Shown piece after piece: positions 18,702-26,751 of a DNA stretch of 64,000 nt. How positions within the stretch are numbered: the stretch's first letter is position 1; every line of letters begins with the position of its first letter. Source of the stretch: Streptomyces lavendofoliae (GTDB lineage: Bacteria; Actinomycetota; Actinomycetes; Streptomycetales; Streptomycetaceae); NCBI RefSeq assembly GCF_014649735.1, contig NZ_BMTP01000004.1, forward strand, positions 62,001-126,000, read 5' to 3'. A program made the translations under genes and the position numbers. Below the pieces are notes generated by a model, which had not been told where the DNA came from, made no database searches, and was given only the letters and a program-made list of their open reading frames with translations.

Positions 18702-18907
18702 TGCGTCATTGCGTCATCAGCGTCATTCGCGCCTCTGACCTGCGGCTTTGCGTGACGCAGTGGTTTGCAGGTGCGTCACTGGGGCGTCATGGGCTGCGTC
18801 ATCCGGTGACGCAGATGACGCAGGATGACGCAGACACCGGCGTCTGCGTCATGCCTCTAGCCGCAGGTCAGGGGGTGTTTCTCGGCCTGCATGACGCAGA
18901 TGACGCA
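18702..18907. repeat. Thirteen GCGTCA/TGACGC iteron-like repeats (oriV candidate)
   Basis: GCGTCA occurs at 18703, 18711, 18720, 18773, 18784, 18796 and 18846; its complement TGACGC occurs at 18753, 18807, 18816, 18826, 18892 and 18901. Most extend to TGCGTCAT or ATGACGCA. The 9-10 nt phasing (18807, 18816, 18826; 18892, 18901) suggests cooperative protein binding on one DNA face. Its place next to the replication genes suggests an origin or operator. Confidence 0.75.
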
Positions 18908-19027
18908 GCGTCCCTCCCCTTGGGACAAAAGAGGGGGTGGTCTCTGTTGTGGTGCGGTGCCGCTTCAAGCGTGAAGAAGGAGCCGCTGCGCGGCGCGACC
19001 ATCGCAGGGCGGCGGTCGCCGCCGAAC

Positions 19028-19066
19028 AGCAAGAAGAGCACCACCGCCAGGCGTGCTCTTCTTGCT
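19028..19066. terminator. 13-bp hairpin downstream of the rep operon
   Basis: AGCAAGAAGAGCA (19028-19040) pairs perfectly with TGCTCTTCTTGCT (19054-19066), 28 bases past the ATPase gene stop on the minus strand. Confidence 0.65.
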
Positions 19067-19093
19067 TGCCTGGGCGACCGTGAGGGGTGCGGA

Positions 19094-20569
19094 TCAGAAC
19101 ATCCGCTTCTCCTCGTGGGGCGGTGAGGCTTGCAGGCGGGTCATTTCGAGGTAGCGGCCCTCGCTGGTGCGGCCCGACTCGATCAGCACGCCCCGGGCGG
19201 AAAGCGTGGGCTGGAGGCGCTTGAGCCGGTCGGAGAGGACCTTGCCCGTGGTCGGCCACCCCTTGGGCAGCGCACGCAGTTCGTCACCGCTGTAGAGGCG
19301 ACTGAGGCAGTGCAGCCACTCGGTAGAGGTCATCCGCTGTTCCCCGCCCGGTTCGATTGTTTCGGCGTGCTTGAGGACGGTCTGCGCGAGCAGGTCGCCC
19401 TCGATCACGTCGTCGTTGAGGTCGTCGAGGCTGCGACGGTAGGCGGCGAGTGCGCCCAGGCCGGTCGCTGCGTCGAGCTGCGCGCACAGGTGCGCGAAGT
19501 CCGCCATGCGTAGATCGGTAGGGGTCTCTGCCTCAGCCGCGCGGACCTTGACCGTGAGGTCGAGCAGGGACCCGAGAATGACCGGCAGGGCTTCGGCGTA
19601 CTCCGCCCAGAGCTCCGCTTCGGTGCGCCGGATGCGCGGGCGCTCCAGACGCAGGGGCAGGAGCCGTTCGGCGAGGTCGGGCCGGATGACTCCTACGTCG
19701 ATGCCGGTCAGGAGCATGGGGCGGCGGTAGCGGGCGCGGACGACGTCGCCGTCGGTGTACAGGGCGCGTTTGACGTTCTCGGCGCCGGTGACGATGCAAC
19801 ACATCGCGTCGGACAGGTCCGGGGTCATATGGGAGAGGTTGTCCAGGGCGGTGACCCATCCGGCGGCTACGGCCGCGATCAGGTTCTCCTCGTCCTTCGG
19901 GGCCCGGCGCAGGTCGCCGCTCATGCCCTCGATGATCCGCACGAGCATCCGTCCGCCGGTGGACTTGCCCGCGCCCTGGGGGCCGGTGAGGAAGGGAGCG
20001 GGCACGGGCACGGACGGCCCCAGGCACCCGATGAGCCATGCGATGGCCAGGCACTCGGTCTCGGCGCCTGCGAAGTTGCACAGCCGCAGAAGGAGGTCGA
20101 TGCCCTTGCCGTCGGTGTCCTTGACGGGCAGGGGGAGTTCGCCGGTGAGCTGGGTGCGCCTCCAGCACACCTCACGCGGGTCGGGGATTCTGATATCCCA
20201 TCCGGTGGGGTGGATGCGGACGGACTTCCCGTCGGTCCGTCCCAGGTCCAGCCAGGTCGCCCCATCGAACCCGGGGGCCACGCGGATGTGGACCGGCTGC
20301 ACGTCCTCGGTCAGCGCGAGAGCCTCGATCAAATCCAACGCCTCCTTGAGCGCGGTGCCGTTGAACACGCCGTGCCCGTCGCGGTAGAGGCCGACCATGA
20401 GTTCCTGGCGGTGGCTGCCGGTCGTGCCCTGGGAGCGGATCGGACGGGCCACGGGGTGGCCGTTCTTCTGCGCGTACACGGTGCCGTCGGCTGTGCGGAA
20501 GTACCGGAAGTGGGCCTGCGCGTAGTCGGTGATGACCTCACGAGCCGGGGTCTTGTCGTCGTCGGACAT
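19094..20569 (-). CDS. Replication ATPase/helicase-like protein
   Basis: This 491-residue P-loop ATPase has Walker A at about residue 195 (GPQGAGKSTGGRM), an acidic Walker B-like segment (WVTALDNLSHM), a sensor region (MCCIVTGAENVKRALYTDGD) and an arginine-rich stretch (DLAERLLPLRLERPRIRR). The layout resembles helicase partners of plasmid primases. Only two bases separate it from the prim-pol gene, so the two probably form the replication module. A start at 20569 (MSDDDKTPAR) is used; upstream in-frame sequence overlaps prim-pol. Helicase activity is inferred. Confidence 0.8.
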   Translation of the reverse strand: MSDDDKTPAREVITDYAQAHFRYFRTADGTVYAQKNGHPVARPIRSQGTTGSHRQELMVGLYRDGHGVFNGTALKEALDLIEALALTEDVQPVHIRVAPGFDGATWLDLGRTDGKSVRIHPTGWDIRIPDPREVCWRRTQLTGELPLPVKDTDGKGIDLLLRLCNFAGAETECLAIAWLIGCLGPSVPVPAPFLTGPQGAGKSTGGRMLVRIIEGMSGDLRRAPKDEENLIAAVAAGWVTALDNLSHMTPDLSDAMCCIVTGAENVKRALYTDGDVVRARYRRPMLLTGIDVGVIRPDLAERLLPLRLERPRIRRTEAELWAEYAEALPVILGSLLDLTVKVRAAEAETPTDLRMADFAHLCAQLDAATGLGALAAYRRSLDDLNDDVIEGDLLAQTVLKHAETIEPGGEQRMTSTEWLHCLSRLYSGDELRALPKGWPTTGKVLSDRLKRLQPTLSARGVLIESGRTSEGRYLEMTRLQASPPHEEKRMF

Positions 20570-20571
20570 GT

Positions 20572-21420
20572 TCACAGTCCCAACCGGGTGCGGGCGTTGG
20601 TCCAGGCGTCGGTGCAGTGCCGTGGCGATTCGCCCTTGGCCTGCGCGGCGGTGAACAGCCGCGCGACGTGAGCGTCGGTGAGGCAGCCGCACTGGCCGTG
20701 CGTGGACAGCACTGCCAGGAACGTCCCATAGACGGTGGCGTGGATCGCGCTGCGGGCCTTCGTGATGCGCTGCTCCGCCATGGCGATGCCGCGTTCCAGG
20801 AAGACGGGCGTGCGGTGCGGGCACTGCCCGCCGCCGGACCGTGCAGGCACGGAGACGGAACGGGGTGCCGGCCGGACGGCGGGCGGTTCCTTCACGGCCA
20901 GCGCGCGGACCGCGTCGGGCAGGGCGGTCATGGTTCCGGTGCCGGGCCCGAGGTAGCGGGCGTAGGCCATGGTCGACTTGATGTCGACCCCGGGCCGGAC
21001 CGCGTTGTGCGACGTCATGGCGCCTCGGTAGACCCAGTGCTCACCCCGCGTCGTCTCCACGACGCGGGTGGCGGGCAGGGTCTCGCGGGCCCAGTCGACG
21101 GCCGCCGCGTCGTCCAGGTCCACCACGGTCAGCCCAGCGGCGCCGGGGTGGTATGCGACGCAGACGGCCCGCCGCCACGCGGCCGTCCACGCCGGGGAGG
21201 TGAGAACGGCCGGGGCGGTGGTTGCGGCGGCCCATGCGTGGCAGACGCCGGGGCAGCGGCAAGGGCCCGCGCTCTTCATGTTCGGCCGGCCGCCGCAGGC
21301 GTTGCCGGTGCAGTCGGGGCAGTTGCCGAACGGCGCCTTCCCGACGTGCAGGGGCAGTACCGGCACACCGGTAGCGGCGAGCCTCAATGCGACGCTGAGG
21401 AGGTGGGGCGTCGTGCTCAT
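20572..21420 (-). CDS. Bifunctional DNA primase/polymerase (prim-pol)
   Basis: This 282-residue protein has an N-terminal archaeo-eukaryotic-primase-like prim-pol domain. It begins LRLAATGVPVLPLHVGKAPF, with a Cys-rich loop (CPDCTGNAC; CRCPGVCHAW), the metal-binding VVDLDD and the GEHWVYRG and PGVDIKS elements. It could prime and copy DNA at the element's origin, as in RepPP-type AICEs. The ATG at 21420 overlaps the methyltransferase stop (ATGA). In many relatives primase and helicase parts are one protein; here they are separate. Confidence 0.85.
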   Translation of the reverse strand: MSTTPHLLSVALRLAATGVPVLPLHVGKAPFGNCPDCTGNACGGRPNMKSAGPCRCPGVCHAWAAATTAPAVLTSPAWTAAWRRAVCVAYHPGAAGLTVVDLDDAAAVDWARETLPATRVVETTRGEHWVYRGAMTSHNAVRPGVDIKSTMAYARYLGPGTGTMTALPDAVRALAVKEPPAVRPAPRSVSVPARSGGGQCPHRTPVFLERGIAMAEQRITKARSAIHATVYGTFLAVLSTHGQCGCLTDAHVARLFTAAQAKGESPRHCTDAWTNARTRLGL

Positions 21421-22118
21421 GCAGCGGCCCTCCCTTCGAGGGCGAGGAACTGGGTGCCGATCCACTGCGCGTAGGCAGGCGGGATGGCCTCGCAGACGCC
21501 CCGGATGGTGGTGATCCAGGGCGTGCCCATGGCCTCGGCCGCGGCGCGCTGCCAGGCCCGGGAGTGCCGGCCGCCGGTGATGGTCATGAACGGCCGCTTC
21601 GGGGTGGGCAGGTAGCCGTTGCGGATACACCGCGCGACGTGGGCCGGATGGGGCGGCGGAACGAGGGGGAACGACGCCTCGAACAGTCGGTGGCGGTACA
21701 TGCGCAACCCGAACATCGGGCCGCACAACATCACCGGGTCGACCATTGCCGGGCGTGCGGCCTCCACGTTCTCGATGACGTAGGGCCGGCCGACGGCGCG
21801 CATCGCGGCGCGGGTGGGGGCGATCAGGTCGGGATAGGTCTTGTGGTTGTAGGCGTTGAGCGGCGTGTACGCCTGGCAGGGCGGGGAGCCGTGAACGAGG
21901 TCGTACTCGTGGCCGTGCGCGAGCAGGTACTCGATGGCGTCGCCGTGGACGAACGTGAAGGGGTACTCCTCGGCGCAGCTGGCGTCGAGGTCGACGCCGA
22001 CGATGTCGAAGCCGGCCTGGTGGTAGCCCATGGCCATGCCGCCGCGGTGGCAGTACAGGTCCAGCACCCGGGGCCGTAGGAAGGCGTGTGGTGGGCGTAG
22101 GGGGGTGGGGTGGGTCAT
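21417..22118 (-). CDS. DNA (cytosine-5) methyltransferase, minimal
   Basis: This C5-cytosine methyltransferase has motif I (VLDLYCHRGGMAMGYHQAGF), the SAM-binding GVDLDAS, the catalytic motif IV (HGSPPCQAYTPL, Cys nucleophile), motif VI (VIENVE), motif VIII-like MYRHRLFEAS and motif X (AIPPAYAQWIG). At 233 residues it is shorter than stand-alone m5C enzymes, leaving little room for a target recognition domain. The ATG at 22118 has GGAGG 8 nt upstream. It is coupled to prim-pol and divergent from an HNH nuclease. It may protect the element from host restriction or pair with that nuclease. Confidence 0.85.
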   Translation of the reverse strand: MTHPTPLRPPHAFLRPRVLDLYCHRGGMAMGYHQAGFDIVGVDLDASCAEEYPFTFVHGDAIEYLLAHGHEYDLVHGSPPCQAYTPLNAYNHKTYPDLIAPTRAAMRAVGRPYVIENVEAARPAMVDPVMLCGPMFGLRMYRHRLFEASFPLVPPPHPAHVARCIRNGYLPTPKRPFMTITGGRHSRAWQRAAAEAMGTPWITTIRGVCEAIPPAYAQWIGTQFLALEGRAAA

Positions 22119-22160
22119 GCTGGAGACCTCCATCAGGTCAGTCCCGTGACGGGTGGAGAA

Positions 22161-22197
22161 AGGGGCGGCCGCCGTCTTGTGGTGAGGGGCGGCCGCC
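22161..22197. repeat. Duplicated AGGGGCGGCCGCC in a divergent promoter region
   Basis: AGGGGCGGCCGCC occurs at 22161-22173 and 22185-22197, each containing the palindrome GCGGCCGC, 24 nt apart, between the methyltransferase and the HNH nuclease gene. Confidence 0.6.
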
Positions 22198-22374
22198 CAC
22201 CAAGAGCCCCGGACCTGCGCGTGACACGCGCATGCGCCCGGGGCCCCGGGCGGGGGATGTCTGGCTTATTCGGGGGGAGCTGTCAGTGGTGCCCGATACG
22301 TTGATCACGAGCGTGCGCGCGGGTGCGTCCGTGCTCGCTCGGGTGTCGTTCGGTGTGTCCTATGGGAGGGCTTG

Positions 22375-23352
22375 ATGACGGCGTGGCTGGTGCTGGCGAA
22401 GGCCGGGAGTAAGCGGATCAGTGAGGGCTACGACGACAGCCCCGCCACCCACTACAGCTGGGACAGCACCGTCCCCAATCACGCGACACTGAAGGTCGGT
22501 GACGTGATCGCCCTGTGGGACAGCGTCGAGCTGCTGGGCCTGTCCGTGATCGAGGCCATCGAGGTCGGCCAGGGCGAGAAGGAGACCCCGTACTGCGTCA
22601 AGTGCGGCAAGGCCGACGTGGCCGAACGGAAGAAGAAGCTGCCCCGGTTCGTGTGCTGGAACCAGAACTGCAAGCACGAGGACGACAAGGCCGGCTGGAA
22701 GACCAAGAAGGTCACCACCTACCGCAGCCAGCACGAAGCCGGATGGGTCGACGCCCGCGGCACCCTGACCGCACCGGAGCTGCGGGCCCTGTGCGTGCAG
22801 CAAGCCTCGCAGAACTCCCTGCGCGAACTGCGCTGGGACGACTTCCACCACGCCCTCACCCACGGCGGCGTCCCCCTGCCGCTGCGGGTCGTCGATACCG
22901 CCCGGCAGGTGATCGCCGAAGGCCACGGCACGGCCACCATCCGAGTCCGCAAGGGACAGCCCGCCTTCCGCAAGCACCTGCTGGAAGTGTTCGGCGAGGT
23001 GTGCGCGTTCACCGGCCCCGCGCCGGTCCAGGCATTGGAGGCCGCGCACCTGTACAGCTACGCGGCCAACGGCAAGCACCACAAGGGCGGCGGCCTGCTG
23101 CTCCGCCGCGACCTGCACCGCCTCTTCGACCTCGGGCTGATCGCGGTCAACCCGAAGACCAAGACGCTGCACCTCGCCGACGAGCTGAAGACGTACCCGG
23201 ACTACGCCAAGCTGGACGGGGCCCCGCTCACCGTGTCGGTGACGGCCGACCACACCAAGTGGCTGACCAAGCACTGGTACATGCACCGCTCGAACCTGTC
23301 GGTCACCGTCATCCCCGGGCAGACCGGCGCCGCTGAGACGGTCATCGCCTAG
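22375..23352 (+). CDS. HNH nuclease with N-terminal sensor-like domain and zinc ribbon
   Basis: This 325-residue protein has three visible parts. Residues 1-65 (TAWLVLAKAGSKRISEGY; LKVGDVIALWD) look like a PUA/EVE-type small domain, a fold used by some restriction enzymes to sense modified bases. Residues 70-105 form a CxxC...C-x4-C zinc ribbon (YCVKCG; CWNQNCKHE). Residues 195-290 are an HNH_2-type nuclease (CAFTG; LEAAHLYSYA; LLLRRDLHRLFDLG). The ATG at 22375 has GGGAGGG upstream. It is divergent from the cytosine methyltransferase, suggesting restriction. Domain naming of the N-terminus is tentative. Confidence 0.75.
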   Translation: MTAWLVLAKAGSKRISEGYDDSPATHYSWDSTVPNHATLKVGDVIALWDSVELLGLSVIEAIEVGQGEKETPYCVKCGKADVAERKKKLPRFVCWNQNCKHEDDKAGWKTKKVTTYRSQHEAGWVDARGTLTAPELRALCVQQASQNSLRELRWDDFHHALTHGGVPLPLRVVDTARQVIAEGHGTATIRVRKGQPAFRKHLLEVFGEVCAFTGPAPVQALEAAHLYSYAANGKHHKGGGLLLRRDLHRLFDLGLIAVNPKTKTLHLADELKTYPDYAKLDGAPLTVSVTADHTKWLTKHWYMHRSNLSVTVIPGQTGAAETVIA

Positions 23353-23361
23353 GGCGGCGCC

Positions 23362-23991
23362 ATGATCAGTGAAGCCGGTGCGGAACGCCTGGGCCAGCGG
23401 CGGCGGCCCAGGCGCCGCTACTTTCCCCTGTGGGAGGAGTTAGCGGTGCTGACCGCACACGGTGGCCGGTGTGTGTACTGCCTGGCCCCGTCCGAGGTGA
23501 AGGACCACGTCATCCCTCTCGCGCGCGGCGGCGACGATGCCCCGCGCAACCTGGTGCCGGCGTGCAACGCCTGCAACGACGCCAAGGGGGATCGCACGCC
23601 GCTGGAGTTCGCCGCATTGCGGCTCCACCCCGGCGTCTGGAAGCCGGGTGGGCACCCGGGGAGTCAGCGACTGGTCAACGAGTTTGACCGTCTGCGGCAC
23701 ACCTACCCGATCTGGGTGGAGCGGATCGAGTTCACCCAGATCGAGATAGTGGACTCGCGCCGACGGGCGTGGTTCCACCACGACCTGCGCAGCACCTACT
23801 TCAACGCCCCCACGACGCCGACCATCAGGGTTAAGGCGGCGATATGCCGCGCCCTGGGCGCGGGCCACACCGCCGCGGCCCAAGCCGCCGGATGGCCCAC
23901 CGAGACCCGGCCGCCCTTCCGGGTTCTACAACCGCGTCAGTGGCATCAAACGCTCTCCGAGGACCCCCGTGACTGGCACAGGGTTCTGTAG
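23362..23991 (+). CDS. HNH endonuclease with CxxC zinc pairs
   Basis: This 209-residue protein carries a classical HNH nuclease near its N-terminus (about residues 30-75): CVYC, then VKDHVIPLARGGDD (catalytic His), RNLVPACNACN and KGDR. Two CxxC pairs bind structural zinc. The rest (HPGVWKPGGHP...) has no recognised domain. It starts 9 nt after the preceding HNH gene, so the two form an operon. It could be a second nuclease subunit or an independent McrA-like enzyme. Confidence 0.8.
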   Translation: MISEAGAERLGQRRRPRRRYFPLWEELAVLTAHGGRCVYCLAPSEVKDHVIPLARGGDDAPRNLVPACNACNDAKGDRTPLEFAALRLHPGVWKPGGHPGSQRLVNEFDRLRHTYPIWVERIEFTQIEIVDSRRRAWFHHDLRSTYFNAPTTPTIRVKAAICRALGAGHTAAAQAAGWPTETRPPFRVLQPRQWHQTLSEDPRDWHRVL

Positions 23992-24068
23992 ACCCGCACG
24001 AGACCTGGAGGGCCGAGGGCTGCCTCGGATCTCTGCCAAGACGAGGAGGTCGCCCTTACCCGTGCTGT

Positions 24069-24515
24069 TCAGCCGTGGAAGTGGTTGCGCTTGAAGACGG
24101 CCTTGCGGATGTTCACGGTCGTGCCGCCCGTGGGGCCGCTCGCGGTGAACACCTGCACGGCGATCCAGCCGCCGAAGATGACGGCGGCGAGGGTGATGAG
24201 CTGTGTGACGAACGCGGTCAGGGCCGCGATGAACGACGTGAGCAGCAGCAGCCCGCCGCATACGGCGAGGAACCCAACGCCTCCGAGTGCGACGTTCACC
24301 GCCGCGCGGGAGACCGGCGGCTTGGCCGCGACCGGTTCGGGCTTGGTGGGTTCGATGGCGTAGCCGGTGACGATCCGCCCGTCCTGGAGGACGACGCTCG
24401 CGACGGCTGGCACGGCGGGCGATTGGGCGGGGACGATCGGCGCGGCCGGCGGGTGCACGGTGATGGGTTGCGGCTCGTGGACTTCGACGGCCGTGGGCCG
24501 TTCGGGGTCGCTCAT
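24069..24515 (-). CDS. Spd-like membrane protein of the transfer region
   Basis: This 148-residue protein has a Pro/Ala-rich N-terminal half and two adjacent membrane helices (VNVALGGVGFLAVCGGLLLL; ALTAFVTQLITLAAVIFGGW) followed by a short basic tail. It lies downstream of traB, where AICEs and Streptomyces plasmids carry spd genes for spreading transferred DNA along the mycelium. Assignment is by topology and position; no motif defines it. Confidence 0.6.
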   Translation of the reverse strand: MSDPERPTAVEVHEPQPITVHPPAAPIVPAQSPAVPAVASVVLQDGRIVTGYAIEPTKPEPVAAKPPVSRAAVNVALGGVGFLAVCGGLLLLTSFIAALTAFVTQLITLAAVIFGGWIAVQVFTASGPTGGTTVNIRKAVFKRNHFHG

Positions 24516-24536
24516 CAGGTCTCCCTGGGATGGCGG

Positions 24537-24568
24537 CGGGCCCGCGCGACGGTGGTGGCGCGGGCCCG
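24537..24568 (-). terminator. Hairpin between traB and the downstream membrane gene
   Basis: CGGGCCCGCGC (24537-24547) pairs with GCGCGGGCCCG (24558-24568). Confidence 0.6.
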
Positions 24569-24577
24569 TTCGGGTGG

Positions 24578-24668
24578 GGTGTCAGGGGGTGTCAGCGGGC
24601 GGTGTCAGGAGTGCGTGACACCGCGTCTGCCTAGGGGGTTGTGTGTCAGGCGGCCGTGACGGTGTCAG
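24578..24668. repeat. GGTGTCAG repeat cluster beside traB (candidate clt)
   Basis: GGTGTCAG occurs at 24578, 24588, 24601 and 24661, a TGTGTCAG variant at 24642, and an inverted GTGACACC at 24615. In Streptomyces plasmids and AICEs, TraB recognises clusters of element-specific 8-bp direct repeats (TRS) in the clt locus near the traB 3' end. The cluster sits at exactly that place. Confidence 0.7.
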
Positions 24669-24671
24669 GCG

Positions 24672-26738
24672 TCAGGCGGCCGTCAGGGCGGGGACGATGC
24701 GCCACCGGCCGGTAGTGTTCGTCGGCTCCAGGCGGCCCTCCAGGGCAGCCTCCTTTAGCCGCGCGGAGACCCACGGCCGGGAGAGGTTGTTCCGGTCGCA
24801 CCAGTCCATGAAGTCCTTAGGGCCGACGACCATGTGCCCGGCCCGCTCGAACTCCTCCAGCGCCTGAACGAACAGGCGCCGGGCCTCCTCCGGTGACGGC
24901 TTGCGGCCGCTCTCCTGGCCGAAGATCGGGGCGTCATCGCCCGGTTCGTCGTCGGGGAGTTCGGCTTCGGGGTCGATGTCGGCGTCTTCGGGGTCGACCA
25001 GCGGCCCGTACCCGGTGCCGTCCATGTCGTCCTCGTCGTGGGCGGTAGGGGTGTCGCCGGGGGTGGGGCGGCCGGTGTAGGCGTTTCCGGCGACGCTGGA
25101 GGCGGCGCCGGCGGTGACGGGGTCGGCGGTCGCGCCGTTGCGTTGCGCCCAGTCGGCGAGGACCTCCATCAGGGAGACCGCGTTGGGACCGAATCCCCAG
25201 GTGCGGCCGGGTGAGGCGTAGCGGGTCTCGTCGATGCCGGGGGTGACGAGGTAGCAGTAGCCAGGGCGGCGGTTGCCCCAGGCGCCGGGGTGGGCGCCCG
25301 CGTCCAGCACCGTGTCGGGCAGGGAGAACGACTCGTCACGTGGGTCGCAGCCGAGCGCGATCACGGACGGCAGGGAGGCGCGGGTGCTGGTGGACATCTG
25401 GTCGTAGGACGGCCTCTGGAGGGACACGATCAGGGACACGCCGGCGGAGCGTGCCTCCTGGGCGATGCCGGTGAACGCGTCGTCGCCCAGGTTCCGCAGG
25501 GTGCTGGCGGCCTCTTCCATCCAGGCCACCAGGTAGGGCATGCCCGCGCAGCCGCAGGCGCGGCCGTCCGTGCGGCACGAGTGCTGGGGGTCGTTCTGCA
25601 CCTGGGCGGCCGCGGGGATCCACTGGCGGTAGTTGTGGCGGCCCAGCCACCGGGTGCGGGCGGGGATGACGGCCTGGATCGCTTCCACCATGACCTCGGT
25701 GGGGGTTCCGCCCTCGGCGGCCCAGTCGATACCGGGCAGCAGCGGACGGAAGTCCTGGAACATCTTCGGATCCGACAGCCACAGCAGCACATCTCGCCTA
25801 GACAGGATCTCCGTTTGGAGGTTGAGGGCGGTCTCTCCCTTGCCCGATCCGGTTCCGCCGGCGATGAGGACGTGGGTGCCGTTGCGGCCGGCGTCGGGGT
25901 CGCCGGGCAACCACAGGAACATCGGGGAGCCATCGTCGTAGCGGCCGATCAGCAGCGGATCAGCGATCGAGCCGCCCAGGTTCGACGGCCCCTCCCAATA
26001 GGCGGCCTCGGCCAGCATGTCCTCAGGGACGATGACCAGCTCGCCGCGACGGGAGGAGTCGGGGTCGGGCTGGTAGCGCACGGCGGAGGTGGGCAGGTCC
26101 AGCGCGGAGGCGATCCGGCCCAGGGCCTTGCTCACGTCGTCGTTGGTCTGCTCACCGGCCTCCACCGCGAGCGGAGCGGTGACCCGGTTGGGCTCCACCT
26201 TGGCGTTGCCGATCTGCGCCCGCGCCAGACCGACCTTCTCCAGCAGACCCTTGTCGCCGCTCTGGTCGGCGGGGGAATCGTTGCGGCGCAGGATCACGCG
26301 GATGTTCCACGACAGCGCTACCGCCGGGGCGCCCATCAGGTATAGGTCGGGCAGCGGGCCCGCCGTGGGCCCGGCCAGGCACGCGGCCGTCGTCCACGCC
26401 GACGCAGCCGCCACGGTGATAGCCGAGTGGAGGCGCCGCTGGGGGGTGGTGACCTTCCCCATCCACCACGTGGCGCCGGTGAGACCGACGGAGACGAGGG
26501 TCAGGCCGACCCCGGCCGCCGCGCTCTGGGCCCACTGGAGGCTGCCGAGCCCGCCGGCGATGCCGATACCGGCCGCGGCCACCCACGGCGGCAGGTGCGG
26601 CATGGCCCGCTGCACGAGGTAGGCGCCGCCACCGGCGGACTGGCCGGGCAGGAGACCGGAGCCGGTGTATTCGGCGACCAGGCCGTTGTCGAGGAAGTCC
26701 GTATGCCGCACGCGACGGCCATTGCTGTTCCTTGCCAT
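24672..26738 (-). CDS. traB: TraB/TraSA FtsK-SpoIIIE-like DNA translocase
   Basis: This 688-residue septal DNA pump moves double-stranded element DNA between mycelia. Two to four N-terminal membrane helices (WVAAAGIGIAGGLGSLQW; VGLTLVSVGLTGATWWMG; TVAAASAWTTAACLAG) precede a P-loop domain with Walker A GGTGSGKGETA at about residue 290, Walker B (YLVAWMEEAAS) and LIVSLQRPS. An acidic linker (DPEDADIDPEAELPDDEP) leads to a C-terminal winged helix (FMDWCDRNNLSRPWVSARLKE) that should bind clt repeats. Length and order match the family. Confidence 0.93.
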   Translation of the reverse strand: MARNSNGRRVRHTDFLDNGLVAEYTGSGLLPGQSAGGGAYLVQRAMPHLPPWVAAAGIGIAGGLGSLQWAQSAAAGVGLTLVSVGLTGATWWMGKVTTPQRRLHSAITVAAASAWTTAACLAGPTAGPLPDLYLMGAPAVALSWNIRVILRRNDSPADQSGDKGLLEKVGLARAQIGNAKVEPNRVTAPLAVEAGEQTNDDVSKALGRIASALDLPTSAVRYQPDPDSSRRGELVIVPEDMLAEAAYWEGPSNLGGSIADPLLIGRYDDGSPMFLWLPGDPDAGRNGTHVLIAGGTGSGKGETALNLQTEILSRRDVLLWLSDPKMFQDFRPLLPGIDWAAEGGTPTEVMVEAIQAVIPARTRWLGRHNYRQWIPAAAQVQNDPQHSCRTDGRACGCAGMPYLVAWMEEAASTLRNLGDDAFTGIAQEARSAGVSLIVSLQRPSYDQMSTSTRASLPSVIALGCDPRDESFSLPDTVLDAGAHPGAWGNRRPGYCYLVTPGIDETRYASPGRTWGFGPNAVSLMEVLADWAQRNGATADPVTAGAASSVAGNAYTGRPTPGDTPTAHDEDDMDGTGYGPLVDPEDADIDPEAELPDDEPGDDAPIFGQESGRKPSPEEARRLFVQALEEFERAGHMVVGPKDFMDWCDRNNLSRPWVSARLKEAALEGRLEPTNTTGRWRIVPALTAA

Positions 26739-26751
26739 GGGTCGACCTCCT

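Larger units (their letters stand above)
18632..19093. other. Non-coding replication/control region between rep and xis
   Basis: This 462-base gap in the minus-strand gene run has no gene but is dense in TGACGCA/TGCGTCA repeats (18702-18907), then a T/A-rich patch (18920-18950) and a 13-bp hairpin (19028-19066). It is the best candidate for the replication origin of the element. Confidence 0.6.

Noticed and set aside
18702..18907. CRISPR array
   Set aside because: Repeats are 6-8 nt, in both orientations and without regular spacers; no cas genes are near.
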